NCBI GenBank assembly: GCA_021817345.1
Contig: JAKAVC010000160.1
Coordinates: forward strand, 1-59,212
Origin: Deltaproteobacteria bacterium
GTDB taxonomy: Bacteria > Desulfobacterota > Binatia > Binatales > Binataceae
Length of the DNA: 59,212 bases
Direction of reading: 5' to 3'
Positions 1 through 7,777 of this stretch are shown here, piece by piece. Numbering within the stretch: position 1 is the first letter of the stretch; each line of letters opens with the position of its first letter. The notes below the pieces were generated by a model, which made no database searches, was not told where the DNA came from, and was given only the letters and a program-made list of their open reading frames with translations. Both the position numbers and the translations under genes were made by a program.

Positions 1-280
1 CCCGCTGCGGGTCCTGTCCAGAACTCCTGGTGAGAAGAAGATACAGGAGTAACGAACGAAAAAACTAACCCGGCGACACCGGCAAAAATAATTGTCGCTG
101 ACCGGCAAGAATAGTTGACGCCGAGCAGGAGGCCGTCACCCGCCGCATTACATGTCTCGCCTGGTGGGGATTGACCCATTACAATCTCCACGTAGTTGCC
201 GAGCCGATCAGCCACGGTACACTAGTTTCACCTATCGGCTGCTACCAATCGCAACATCGAAGCCGCTCGCTCATGGGTAG
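1..280. other. Left-edge non-coding stretch with a short direct repeat
   Basis: I see no convincing gene here. Two imperfect 20-bp direct repeats lie at 79-98 (CCGGCAAAAATAATTGTCGC) and 102-121 (CCGGCAAGAATAGTTGACGC), matching at about 16 of 20 positions. Short repeated units of this kind occur at the ends of IS21-type elements, so this may be the edge of another insertion sequence beyond the window. That reading is inference; no transposase is visible. Confidence 0.3.
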
Positions 281-505
281 TCACGCCGCGTAGCGCAGAA
301 TTTCGACTTCCGCGTGGCGGTCGGCGGCTTCCTGCGCCTTCGCATGCACCTTCGCCGCGACCGCATCATCGAGATAGTATTCGCCGCAGTTCTGGCAGAT
401 CTCCGCCGGCGTGCCTTTGACCAGCACGGTCGTTTCTCCGCGGGCGAGCGTCACCGTGATGACTCCCGGCCGGGTCTCACCGGTCTTGCAGATTACGCAC
501 TTCAT
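281..505 (-). CDS. YgiT-type (MqsA N-terminal-like) zinc-finger protein, probable orphan antitoxin
   Basis: This 74-aa protein has two CxxC zinc knuckles (CVIC near residue 3 and CQNC near residue 38), as in the N-terminal half of MqsA/YgiT antitoxins, followed by a charged helical tail. The ATG at 505 is chosen over the upstream in-frame start at 538 because GAGGAA sits about 6 nt before it. In known pairs the partner is an MqsR or DUF4258 toxin; none is adjacent, since upstream lies the HepT-like toxin (93-nt gap) and downstream is non-coding. It may be an orphan or may belong to the defence operon to its right. The family call is fairly secure; the antitoxin role is inferred. Confidence 0.7.
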   Translation of the reverse strand: MKCVICKTGETRPGVITVTLARGETTVLVKGTPAEICQNCGEYYLDDAVAAKVHAKAQEAADRHAEVEILRYAA

Positions 506-598
506 CAGGGTTTCCTCGTTTTGAAATCCTCGCTCCAATCGCCAAGGCTGAACCAGCCGGTAACGTCCTCAGATCCCGCAAAAGGCTCTTTATTCCCG

Positions 599-952
599 TC
601 AAGAGCCATGGCCGGGCTCCTTAAGCCTGCTCAAGAGGCGCTCGAGCGCCGGCTTCAACGCCGGAACGTCGTTTTTGACCGCGTTCCAAACGATATCCGT
701 GTCCACCTCGAAATAACCGTGAACCAGAATGTTGCGCATGCCAATAATCTGGGACCATGGGACCTCGGGCGCGAGAGCGCGCACGCTCTCGGACACGGCG
801 CGAGCCGCTTCTCCAATGATCTGGAGGTGGCGGACAAACCAGCTCTGGAGCAGCTCGTCCCGTTCAAAGGCGGCCCGGTCCCGAGCGGCGTAGCGCTCGA
901 TCGCAGCGATGGCCTCGAGGATGTCTTGCACGCGCTCTTCGGGGTCTCTCAT
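599..952 (-). CDS. hepT: HepT-like HEPN ribonuclease toxin (DUF86)
   Basis: A 117-aa all-helical HEPN protein. The catalytic motif RX4HXY is intact as RNILVHGY (R73, H78, Y80). In studied HepT/MntA pairs this Arg/His pair cleaves RNA and the Tyr is the residue AMPylated by the MntA antitoxin. The gene overlaps the end of the nucleotidyltransferase gene by 4 nt, the arrangement expected of a coupled toxin-antitoxin pair. All key residues are present, so the toxin is probably functional. It sits at the end of a defence cluster on a mobile element. Confidence 0.88.
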   Translation of the reverse strand: MRDPEERVQDILEAIAAIERYAARDRAAFERDELLQSWFVRHLQIIGEAARAVSESVRALAPEVPWSQIIGMRNILVHGYFEVDTDIVWNAVKNDVPALKPALERLLSRLKEPGHGS

Positions 953-1239
953 ACCGCCACGGCCTCCCGCAGCACGCGGTCACGGATGCGCCGCTTAAGC
1001 CCGCGCTCCGTGACGATATCGACGCGGCGGCCGAGCAGCCGTTCCAGTTCATATTGAAGTCCGCCGAGATCGAGCAGCGAGCGTCCGGGCTCCATTTCCA
1101 CCAGCAAGTCGAGGTCGCTGGCCTCATCGGATTCGCCCCTGGCGACTGAACCGAAAATCCGCACGTTGCGGGCGCCGTGCCTAGCGCACACGCGCAGAAG
1201 TTCCTCGCGCTTTTCTTTGAGAAGCTGCTCAAATGTCAT
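949..1239 (-). CDS. mntA: MntA-like minimal nucleotidyltransferase antitoxin
   Basis: A 96-aa minimal nucleotidyltransferase with an exact GSX10DXD motif (G30-S31 ... D42-L-D44), the signature of MntA antitoxins that transfer AMP to the HEPN toxin tyrosine. I place the start at the ATG at 1239 rather than the longer in-frame start at 1308, because the shorter protein matches family length and begins within the last codons of hsdM (11-nt overlap), suggesting translational coupling. It overlaps hepT by 4 nt downstream. The pair hitchhikes in the hsdM operon. Confidence 0.9.
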   Translation of the reverse strand: MTFEQLLKEKREELLRVCARHGARNVRIFGSVARGESDEASDLDLLVEMEPGRSLLDLGGLQYELERLLGRRVDIVTERGLKRRIRDRVLREAVAV

Positions 1240-2803
1240 AGCCCAGTCCCCTGAGTTTTTTGCGTATGTCTTCCTCAAGCTTGCGCCCCTCGGCCATCTG
1301 CCCGGCAAGCGTGCTCACCAGCCGGCGCATCTTTTCGTCGAACGGTTCGCCGTCATCCTCGACCGCCTCCGCGCCGACGTATCGCCCCGGCGTCAGCACA
1401 TACCCGTGCCCCGCGATCTCCTCGGTCGTCGCGCTCTTGCAAAAGCCCGCAACGTCCTTGTATTCGCCTGCGCCCTTCTCGCCGCGCCAGGCATGGTAGG
1501 TCGCGGCGATGCGCGCGATCTCCTCGTCGGTGAGTTCGCGATGCACCCGGTCGATCAGCACGCCCATCTTGCGCGCGTCGATAAAGAGCGTCTCGCCGCG
1601 CCGGTCGCGAAATCGTGGGTCGCGCTTGTTCCGCGAGAGAAACCATAGGCAGGCGGGAATCGGCGTCGAATAGAAGAGCTGGCCCGGCAGGGCGAGCATA
1701 CAATCGACCAGGTCGGCCTCGATGATCCGCTTGCGAATCTCGCCTTCGCCCGAGGTGTTGGACGACATGCTGCCGTTGGCCAGCACGAAGCCGGCAACGC
1801 CGTTGGGCGCCAGGTGATGGATGATGTGCTGCACCCAGGCGAAGTTGGCGTTGCCGGCGGGCGGCGCGCCGTACTTCCATCGCACGTCGTCGCGCAGGCG
1901 CTCGCCGCCCCAGTCGCTCATGTTGAACGGCGGATTGGCCATCACGAAATCGGCCTTCAGGTCCTTATGCAGGTCGCGATGGAAACTGTCGGCGTGCTCG
2001 GGGCCAAGGTTGGCGTCGATGCCGCGAATCGCGAGGTTCATCTTGGCGAGCCGCCACGTGGTGGGGTTGGACTCCTGCCCGTAGATCGCGATGTCGCCAA
2101 GCTTGCCGCCATGCTCGCGGATGAACGCCTCGCTCTGGACGAACATGCCGCTTGATCCGCAGCATGGGTCGTAGACGCGGCCCTTGAACGGCTCGATCAT
2201 CTCGACAATCAGGCGCACGACGCATCGCGGAGTGTAGAACTGGCCGCCCTTCTTGCCCTCGGCGCTGGCGAACTGGCCGAGGAAGTATTCGTAGACCCGG
2301 CCGAGGATGTCTTTTGAGCGATGCTCCGCGTCGCCCATGCTGATGGTGCCGATGAGATCGATAAGTTCGCCGAGCCGCTGCTTGTCGAGGGCGGGGCGGT
2401 TATACTCCTTAGGCAGGACGCCCTTGAGTGAGGGGTTGTCGCGCTCGATCGCGACCATCGCGTCGTCGATCAGCTTGCCGATGGTCGGCTGCTTCGCGTT
2501 GGCGCGAAGGTGAGACCATCGCGCCTCCTTCGGAACCCAGAAGACATTCTCGGCGCGGTATTCGTCGGGGTCTTCGGGATCGGCGCCCTGGGCCTGCTGG
2601 GCCACCAGCGCCGCGTGCTTTTCCTCAAACGCGTCGGAAATGTATTTGAGGAAGATCAGGCCGAGAACGACGTGCTTGTACTCGGCGGCGTCCAGGTTGT
2701 TGCGCAGCTTGTCGGCCGCCTGCCACAGCGTCTGCTCGAAGCCGAGCGTCGCTCCGTTGTTGCCGTTGCGGCCGTTGGTACGTGATTTCGCTGGCCGCGC
2801 CAT
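1229..2803 (-). CDS. hsdM: Type I restriction-modification DNA methyltransferase subunit M
   Basis: A 524-aa N6-adenine methyltransferase. It has the helical HsdM N-terminal domain (about residues 20-160), the SAM-binding motif [11 protein letters not shown] (211-221) and the catalytic motif NPPF (290-293). Length is normal for HsdM. It normally works with HsdS, which reads the target, and HsdR, which cuts DNA. Neither is in the window, and the positions after hsdM are occupied by mntA and hepT. It could be a solitary methylase, a remnant, or a system whose other genes lie beyond the left edge. It starts 2 nt after the preceding gene, so the two are surely co-transcribed. Confidence 0.93.
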   Translation of the reverse strand: MARPAKSRTNGRNGNNGATLGFEQTLWQAADKLRNNLDAAEYKHVVLGLIFLKYISDAFEEKHAALVAQQAQGADPEDPDEYRAENVFWVPKEARWSHLRANAKQPTIGKLIDDAMVAIERDNPSLKGVLPKEYNRPALDKQRLGELIDLIGTISMGDAEHRSKDILGRVYEYFLGQFASAEGKKGGQFYTPRCVVRLIVEMIEPFKGRVYDPCCGSSGMFVQSEAFIREHGGKLGDIAIYGQESNPTTWRLAKMNLAIRGIDANLGPEHADSFHRDLHKDLKADFVMANPPFNMSDWGGERLRDDVRWKYGAPPAGNANFAWVQHIIHHLAPNGVAGFVLANGSMSSNTSGEGEIRKRIIEADLVDCMLALPGQLFYSTPIPACLWFLSRNKRDPRFRDRRGETLFIDARKMGVLIDRVHRELTDEEIARIAATYHAWRGEKGAGEYKDVAGFCKSATTEEIAGHGYVLTPGRYVGAEAVEDDGEPFDEKMRRLVSTLAGQMAEGRKLEEDIRKKLRGLGYDI

Positions 2804-2805
2804 CC

Positions 2806-3240
2806 TCAGCTCTCGGCCCCTGTTGGCGTGCCAGGATGGCGGGTGTGCTCGTCGTCGGCGCTCGCGACTGCGGCGCTAAGGAATTCGTGAATCGTCACGA
2901 TCCTGTTTCCTGCTTCGCGACGAGGGAAGGTGTCGCCGACCGCGTCCGGCGTCGGTTTCACCACGAGGGCCGGAACCTGCACGCCGAACCAGCACGCGGA
3001 GCGACGATTCGTTCCAAACATTCTTTTGACTTCGTACTTCTTGTAGATGGCCGGAATGGTGGCTCGGGTATATTCCTCGAAGCGCTGCTCGGCGCTGAGC
3101 TTCAGGGAATCGATGCGCCGCACGCGAGCGCCGCGACGCTCAAGACGCTCAAGGAGCGCCGGTACGGTGTCAAGCCCTCGATTCCGGTCGTCATCGAAAG
3201 GAATCGCAGGGTTGGACGGGAAATAAAACGTTAACTCCAT
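2806..3240 (-). CDS. Conserved-looking hypothetical protein upstream of hsdM
   Basis: A 144-aa protein I do not recognise. It is mixed alpha/beta in appearance, with no signal peptide or membrane segment, and a low-complexity acidic tail over the last 20 residues. It starts right at a 14-bp palindrome (3240-3253) that leaves no room for an ordinary Shine-Dalgarno site, and it ends 2 nt before hsdM, so it is the first gene of the hsdM-mntA-hepT unit. Its position suggests an accessory or regulatory role in the restriction/defence module; this is inference from context only. Confidence 0.6.
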   Translation of the reverse strand: MELTFYFPSNPAIPFDDDRNRGLDTVPALLERLERRGARVRRIDSLKLSAEQRFEEYTRATIPAIYKKYEVKRMFGTNRRSACWFGVQVPALVVKPTPDAVGDTFPRREAGNRIVTIHEFLSAAVASADDEHTRHPGTPTGAES

Positions 3241-3253
3241 ATCGCATGCGATA
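3240..3253. promoter_or_regulatory. 14-bp perfect palindrome at the start of the hsdM operon
   Basis: TATCGCATGCGATA is a perfect dyad abutting the ATG (3240-3238) of the first gene of the hsdM operon. A related half-repeat (AGCATACGC) follows at 3253-3261. A palindrome at this position would block ribosome or polymerase access if bound, so it is a plausible operator for autoregulation. The binding protein is unknown. Confidence 0.4.
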
Positions 3254-3346
3254 GCATACGCTCACACCCGGCGTACAGGGGGTTGAGGTGACGCAGCTCA
3301 TACCCGGACTGTGGGGCTAAATCGGGTGGTGAGTTCGCTTCGGAAC

Positions 3347-4651
3347 TTACCACCAAGCCCCGAGATTCTCCGGGCGGTCGGAAAACCTGAACGGTGCATC
3401 TTCCGCGGTGCAGCTCTTCGGGTTAAGCGGTCGACCAATACGGACTCGGTAAGGTTCGCCTCCGTAAATATCGTGGGGTCCGGTAAAAAATTCGCGCGTG
3501 TCGACCGGCAGAAGCTCGACGATTCCCTGCTCTTGGAGTTCGGGACGGAACAGACCGCCGGATCCGAACAACCTGTCTTTGAGCACCGCGGCTTGGGTTT
3601 CATCGGCCAGAGCGGGATTGACGAAAAAGATCTTGCGCAGCGAGATGTTGTCCTGCAGCCCGGCGGCAATGAGGTATCGGAAGTGCTGATCGGTGTTCGG
3701 CACGGAGTAGCCAAGTATTATGACGTTGGTGGCCGTGCGCAGCGCGACGACGGCTGCGTCCCAGACCTGAGAAAGCGCCGGATGAGCAACTTTACGCCAA
3801 GTTGGTGGAAGGAGAAGTGGGGGCAGTCCTAGGGTTCGCAATTTGGCGTAAGGCTTAACCTCGATTCGGCGAGCTAACTCTTGCTGCATCGAGTACGCAA
3901 GGTCCTCGTTATCGCTCTTCCACGATTCAGAGCCTGCGACCCAGTTCACCGAACCATGCAACTTCAGAATTGCCGCGCCTTGGACCGCTGGGGTGCTAGC
4001 TTCGGACGGCAGAGGGTCTGCCCTATATCGCAAAGCGTAGTCGCACCTTATTGCCAAGCCCTGTAGCGCGTCCTCAATAAGGGTGTCGTAGTTGAAGGTG
4101 ATGATCGTGTCCTGGCGATCCGGGCCACCCTTGTTGAAATAACCGGCCATAACGCCAACGTAAAAGTCGTAAGGCGGACAACTGTACCATGAGCCCTTTC
4201 GATCGCCTCGCCTCATCCCTTCCTGAACATAAGGCAAAGGCTCGGTCCACGTCGGCGGCCGATTCCACTCCGGGTGGTTAACTATACCTATTTGGAACCT
4301 TTGCCACTCCGCCGGTGGAATTGGGACTTGCCGCGCATAATCAAGGGTCGCGGCTATGGCTAACGGCATTGCCTCAGCCAATTCTTTGTCGCCAGTTGCG
4401 GCCGCGAGGCTGAAAAGCTCTTCGATGTTTTCGACATTTAGCGGGACGCGGCTCGCCGCCCCCGCTGCACGGAGTCGAAATTCAAGGACGCGGCTTATCG
4501 CTTCCAGCTCGCGTTGACGCCCGGCTTGTCCTTCAAGCCACACCGCCGCGTCGCGCATCCGGTTCATGAAGTCTTTGATCAGAGGCAGGCCGCCTTCAGC
4601 GCTGAATCCGGCCCCGAGAATGTAGACGTTATGATCGTTGTACGCTCTCAC
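3347..4651 (-). CDS. SIR2-like domain defence protein (SIR2_2 type)
   Basis: A 434-aa protein with the NAD-binding features of SIR2-like enzymes: GAGFSAEGG near residue 13, FNYDTLIE near 186, KLHGSVNW with the catalytic-type His at 232, and a C-terminal GYSVPNTD near 314 that is typical of the SIR2_2 family. Related SIR2 domains in ThsA, DSR and similar anti-phage systems degrade NAD+ to abort infection; a similar role is inferred here. The start is GTG at 4651, preceded by AGGTGA. It lies 106 nt upstream of the hsdM operon and just downstream of a broken DUF6527 gene, all on the minus strand. Confidence 0.85.
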   Translation of the reverse strand: MRAYNDHNVYILGAGFSAEGGLPLIKDFMNRMRDAAVWLEGQAGRQRELEAISRVLEFRLRAAGAASRVPLNVENIEELFSLAAATGDKELAEAMPLAIAATLDYARQVPIPPAEWQRFQIGIVNHPEWNRPPTWTEPLPYVQEGMRRGDRKGSWYSCPPYDFYVGVMAGYFNKGGPDRQDTIITFNYDTLIEDALQGLAIRCDYALRYRADPLPSEASTPAVQGAAILKLHGSVNWVAGSESWKSDNEDLAYSMQQELARRIEVKPYAKLRTLGLPPLLLPPTWRKVAHPALSQVWDAAVVALRTATNVIILGYSVPNTDQHFRYLIAAGLQDNISLRKIFFVNPALADETQAAVLKDRLFGSGGLFRPELQEQGIVELLPVDTREFFTGPHDIYGGEPYRVRIGRPLNPKSCTAEDAPFRFSDRPENLGAWW

Positions 4652-4711
4652 CTCTCACCTGCTGTCATGACCTTCCTCGGGAATCCTTCCTGCAGGCCTC
4701 CGATGCCGTCT

Positions 4712-5104
4712 TCAGCCGATCGACGCAATCAGACGAACAAGACGGTGTTTCCGATAATAGGCCCGTTTCCGCCCCGCGTCTTCTTTCCGCGCCTGCTCGA
4801 TCCTTTTGCTGGTCCATTTTGAAGCCCATCGGACACGGCTTCCCCTGATCCAGTAATGCGACTGGCACGCGAGATTCCAATTTCCGATCGATGGATAAAA
4901 CGATACCGTCTTGCCATCGAAGATGAGAGTCCAATCCGTCGGTGACAGCGGAGTTACGACCTCTTTACGGCATCCGCACGGACAGAGGTGAATCGCACTC
5001 GCGTAATCTATGGAGACGTATAGCGTCCTATGGAGACGTATAGCGTCCGTTCTTCAAGCTCTTCAGGGACGTGCTTGGCCTGCACCCCGAAAACACGCGC
5101 GAAT
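4712..5104 (-). pseudogene. DUF6527-family protein, broken by a 20-bp tandem duplication and an IS insertion
   Basis: Reading the minus strand gives a clear DUF6527-like protein once a frameshift is allowed. The N-terminal part ends with [14 protein letters not shown]; the next frame continues with [13 protein letters not shown], then [17 protein letters not shown] and QSHYWIRG, and stops at 4712. The break coincides with two tandem copies of TATGGAGACGTATAGCGTCC (5009-5028 and 5029-5048). Deleting one copy restores the frame. The 5' end is cut by the IS3 element at 5105. From memory, DUF6527 proteins occur in bacterial ubiquitin-like (Bub) operons and are proposed to be proteases; no such partners are visible here. 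It lies just upstream of the SIR2 gene, so the two may once have been an operon. Confidence 0.8.
5009..5048. repeat. 20-bp perfect tandem duplication
   Basis: TATGGAGACGTATAGCGTCC occurs twice head to tail. The extra copy shifts the reading frame of the DUF6527 gene, so it looks like a recent slippage or repair event. Confidence 0.95.
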
Positions 5105-5139
5105 TGAGGTAGAGTCCGTCACGGCAAGGAGACGGACAG

Positions 5140-5174
5140 ATGAGGCGGAGCAGGTTCAGCGAGGAGCAGACGAT
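5140..5174 (+). pseudogene. 5' fragment of IS3 orfA
   Basis: The fragment starts with ATG and encodes MRRSRFSEEQT, the usual N-terminus of IS3-family OrfA. It stops where the IS110-family element begins at about 5175. Joining base 5174 to base 6641 restores an ATC codon and a continuous OrfA of 88 residues, proving that the two pieces are one interrupted gene. Confidence 0.88.
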
Positions 5175-5274
5175 ATGACCGGATGAACGGGTTGGCCCGT
5201 CACCGGCTTATGCAGTATCGAGGGTTGCGCCGGCGATCGAGCCGGCACCTAACCTCACGCATAGGGGACGGGCC

Positions 5275-6379
5275 ATGGGAGATCATAGCGTCTTTGTCGG
5301 TCTGGACGTTCACAAGGAGACCATCGCGATAGCAGTTGCCGAAGCGGGTCGGAGCGGCGAGGTCCGCTTCCTTGGTGAGATCCGCAATGAGGCAGCGGCG
5401 GTTGTCAGGCTGACGCGGAAGATTGCGCGATCGTACCCGGACCCACTGTTACGCATACGAGGCGGGCGGCTGCGGGTACGGGCTGCATCGACAACTTACC
5501 GGGCTTGGCCATGACTGCGTGGTGGTGGCTCCGTCGAAGATTCCGAGGTTGGTCAATGACCGCATCAAGAACGATCGGCGCGACGCGGTCAGCCTGGCCC
5601 GACTGTTACGAGCTGACGAACTGTCGCCGGTCTGGGTTCCCGACGAGAGACACGAGGCGATGCGCGATCTGGTGCGCGCGCGACACGCTGCGGCTGAGGA
5701 TCTGCGCAGGGTGAGGCAGCGGATCGAATCCTTCCTATTGCGCCATGGACGTCACTACCAGGGCTCACCCTGGAAGAAAATGCACGTGGTTTGGCTTGGT
5801 CGCCAGCAGTTCGAGCACCCGGCGCAGCAGATTGCGTTTCAAGGCTATCTCAGCAGCGCCGCGCACGCGCTGGCCCGGCGCGACGAACTCGAGGCGCAGA
5901 TTCGTGAACTGCTGCCCAACTGGTCGCTGCGGCCGGTGGTCTATGCGCTTCAGTCACTGCGCGGCATCGCATTGATCACCGCGGTGACGCTGGTGGCGGA
6001 GATCGGCGATATTCGCCGGTTCCGAAGGCCCGGAGAGCTGATGGCATATCTCGGATTGACTCCGGGGGAGCGATCGAGTGGTGCCACCATCAGGCGCGGC
6101 CGAATCACCAAGGCAGGCAACAGCTTCGCGCGCAAGATGCTGGTTAAGTCGGCTTGGAGCTATCGCAAGCCGGCCCGAATCGGCGTCGAGATGGCGGCGC
6201 GGATGCCGCGTGTTGCCGACCCAGTGCGTGAGATCGCATGGAAAGCACAGGTGCGATTGTGCGGCCGTTTCCGCCGCCTCGCTGCGCGAGGGAAAAAGCC
6301 TCAGGTGGTGGTGAGCGCAATCGCGCGCGAGCTGGTCGGGTTCATCTGGGCAGTCAGCCGGGCAGCGACTGCCGGGTGA
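5275..6379 (+). pseudogene. IS110-family DEDD transposase, frameshifted
   Basis: The first frame (5275 on) encodes the DEDD N-terminus with GLDVHK. The homology continues in another frame from about 5447 with CYAYEAGGCGYGL, then NDRRDA and the C-terminal Transposase_20 helix-hairpin-helix region (YLGLTPGERSSG) to the stop at 6379. One extra C in the CCC run at 5442-5444 explains the shift. The intact protein would be about 367 aa, close to family size. The enzyme catalyses RNA-guided recombination in active members. This copy is inactive unless the shift is recoded or is a sequencing error. Confidence 0.85.
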
Positions 6380-6640
6380 GCTCGCAAATAGTCAGTTGGG
6401 AGGTCGGGGCATCGTGACCGACCAGAAGGAACCCTCGGCCGATGATTGCTGGGCGAAGATCCCCGTGAGCAGAGCGAGGCAGCCTTCCGACGAACTGTTG
6501 TCATGCGGTCCCAATCCGCGAATAAGAGTCTGATCAACCGTCGCGACTACCGGTGCCCCGACCTCCACACTGAAATAACAAGCGCCGAGATCGGCGCAGG
6601 CATTCGTGCGTTCTGAACGTTGACTCCGGTCATAAGAGAT
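6380..6640 (+). ncRNA. Candidate bridge-RNA region of the IS110-family element
   Basis: This 261-nt non-coding right end follows the transposase stop. In IS1111-type elements the structured RNA that pairs with target and donor DNA is encoded in this end. No fold was computed, so the exact RNA span is unknown; the call rests on position and element type. Confidence 0.35.
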
Positions 6641-6875
6641 CATCGGAATGTTGCGCGAGCAGGAGGCGGGCGTGGCGACCAGCGAAGTTTGTCGGCGCCA
6701 CGGGATCTCGGAGGCGACCTTTTACAAGTGGAAAGCCAAGTACGGCGGCATGGAAGTGTCGGACGCGAAGCGGCTTAAGGGGCTGGAGGATGAGAACCGC
6801 CGGCTCAAGCAGCTGCTGGCCGAGTCGATGCTGGACAACGCGGCGCTGAAGGACCTGCTGGGAAAAAACGGCTGA
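6641..6875 (+). pseudogene. 3' part of IS3 orfA
   Basis: It continues the orfA interrupted at 5174. It encodes an HTH_Tnp_1-type domain (VCRRHGISEATFYKWK) and a leucine-zipper-like tail ([18 protein letters not shown]), as in IS3-family OrfA. The first in-frame ATG is at 6648, so a shortened protein lacking about 14 residues could still be made if a promoter in the nested element reads into it. Confidence 0.88.
6863..6869 (+). promoter_or_regulatory. Probable -1 ribosomal frameshift site of the IS3 element
   Basis: A AAA AAC lies in the orfA reading frame a few codons before its stop. The orfB frame is -1 relative to orfA. This heptamer is the standard slippery signal for making the OrfAB fusion transposase in IS3-family elements. 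Confidence 0.7.
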
Positions 6876-6898
6876 AGCCTGCGGCACGGCGGACGGCA

Positions 6899-7777
6899 GT
6901 GGCCCGGCTGATCGAGCGGCACGGGCTGAGCCAACGGCGCGCGTGCAGGCTGGTGGGGATCGACCATTCGACTTTACGCTATCGGTCCAAGCGTCCAGAC
7001 GATGCGGGCCTTCGCAGGCGGCTGCGCGAGCTGGCGCAGGAGCGGCGGCGCTTCCGCTATCGCAGATTGGGCTGGTTGTTGGCGCGCGAGGGGCATTCGA
7101 TGAATCACAAAAAGCTATACCGGCTTTACCGCGAGGAGAGATTGATGGTGCGCCGGCGCGGCGGGCGCAAGCGCGCATTGGGAACCCGCGCACCCATGGA
7201 ACTGCCCCAGGGCATCAATCAACGCTGGAGCCTCGACTTCGTCTCCGACACCCTCGCCGACGGGCGGCGCTTCCGCATCCTGTGCATCGTCGACGACTTC
7301 AGCCGCGAGTGCCTGGCCACCGTGGTCGATACCTCATTGGGCGGGCTGCGGGTGGTGCGGGAGCTCGACCGCCTCACCCTCGAACGGGCCACACCCGGGG
7401 TGATCGTCAGCGATAATGGAACCGAACTGACCAGTGTTGCAGTGCTCAGGTGGGCGGCCGATCGGGTCGGGTGGCACTATATCCAGCCGGGCAAGCCGGT
7501 GCAGAACGCGTTCATCGAGAGCTTCAACAGCAAGCTGCGCGACGAGTGCCTCAACGAGCACGTGTTCACGACCTTGGCGGAAGCGCGGGAAATCATCGAG
7601 GCGTGGCGGCACGACTACAACTGGTTCCGTCCGCATTCGAGCCTCGGAGCGCTTACGCCCAGAGAGTTTGCAGACCAGCAAGGGGACGGTCCGCTTGAGC
7701 AAGTTTGGGGCTCCGCGGCCCGTCCCCTTGCTCCACCGCCCCACCAGGGGCAAAACATCAACCGACTCTACTTATGA
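6899..7777 (+). CDS. IS3-family transposase OrfB (rve integrase domain)
   Basis: This 292-aa region has an HTH_21-like start ([15 protein letters not shown]) and an rve DDE core: SLDFVSDTL (first Asp), SDNGTEL (second Asp) and [13 protein letters not shown] (Glu), followed by [13 protein letters not shown]. All catalytic residues are present. It is normally made as an OrfAB fusion by -1 frameshifting at 6863-6869. Because orfA is interrupted by the nested element, the full fusion can no longer be made from its own start. The annotated GTG at 6899 is only the open-frame start. Confidence 0.9.
   Translation: MARLIERHGLSQRRACRLVGIDHSTLRYRSKRPDDAGLRRRLRELAQERRRFRYRRLGWLLAREGHSMNHKKLYRLYREERLMVRRRGGRKRALGTRAPMELPQGINQRWSLDFVSDTLADGRRFRILCIVDDFSRECLATVVDTSLGGLRVVRELDRLTLERATPGVIVSDNGTELTSVAVLRWAADRVGWHYIQPGKPVQNAFIESFNSKLRDECLNEHVFTTLAEAREIIEAWRHDYNWFRPHSSLGALTPREFADQQGDGPLEQVWGSAARPLAPPPHQGQNINRLYL

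Larger units (their letters stand above)
5175..6640 (+). mobile_element. IS110-family element (IS1111-like) nested inside the IS3 orfA
   Basis: The boundaries are fixed by the interrupted orfA. Subterminal inverted repeats are visible: ATGACCGG at 5175-5182 and CCGGTCAT at 6626-6633, the latter 7 nt inside the right end. Subterminal repeats and a longer right non-coding end (6380-6640, 261 nt) than left end (5175-5274, 100 nt) fit the IS1111 subgroup. In that subgroup the bridge RNA is thought to be encoded in the long right end. The element carries one transposase gene, which has a frameshift. Confidence 0.8.
5105..7775 (+). mobile_element. IS3-family insertion sequence, interrupted by an IS110-family element
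   Basis: The ends carry imperfect inverted repeats: left TGAGGTAGAGTCCG from 5105, right GACTCTAC ending at 7771. A 4-bp GAAT lies just outside each end (5101-5104 and 7776-7779) and could be the target duplication. Inside are orfA, split by another insertion, and orfB with a DDE rve domain. Without the nested element the IS would be about 1.2 kb, normal for the family. It truncates the DUF6527 gene on its left. The exact right boundary is uncertain by a few bases. Confidence 0.8.

Noticed and set aside
314-1057. Plus-strand 247-aa open frame
   Set aside because: It is the shadow of the zinc-finger, HepT and MntA genes, which carry clear motifs on the other strand.
4665-4934. Two short minus-strand open frames as separate genes
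   Set aside because: They are wrong-frame readings of the DUF6527 remnant, whose correct frame gives recognisable family motifs.
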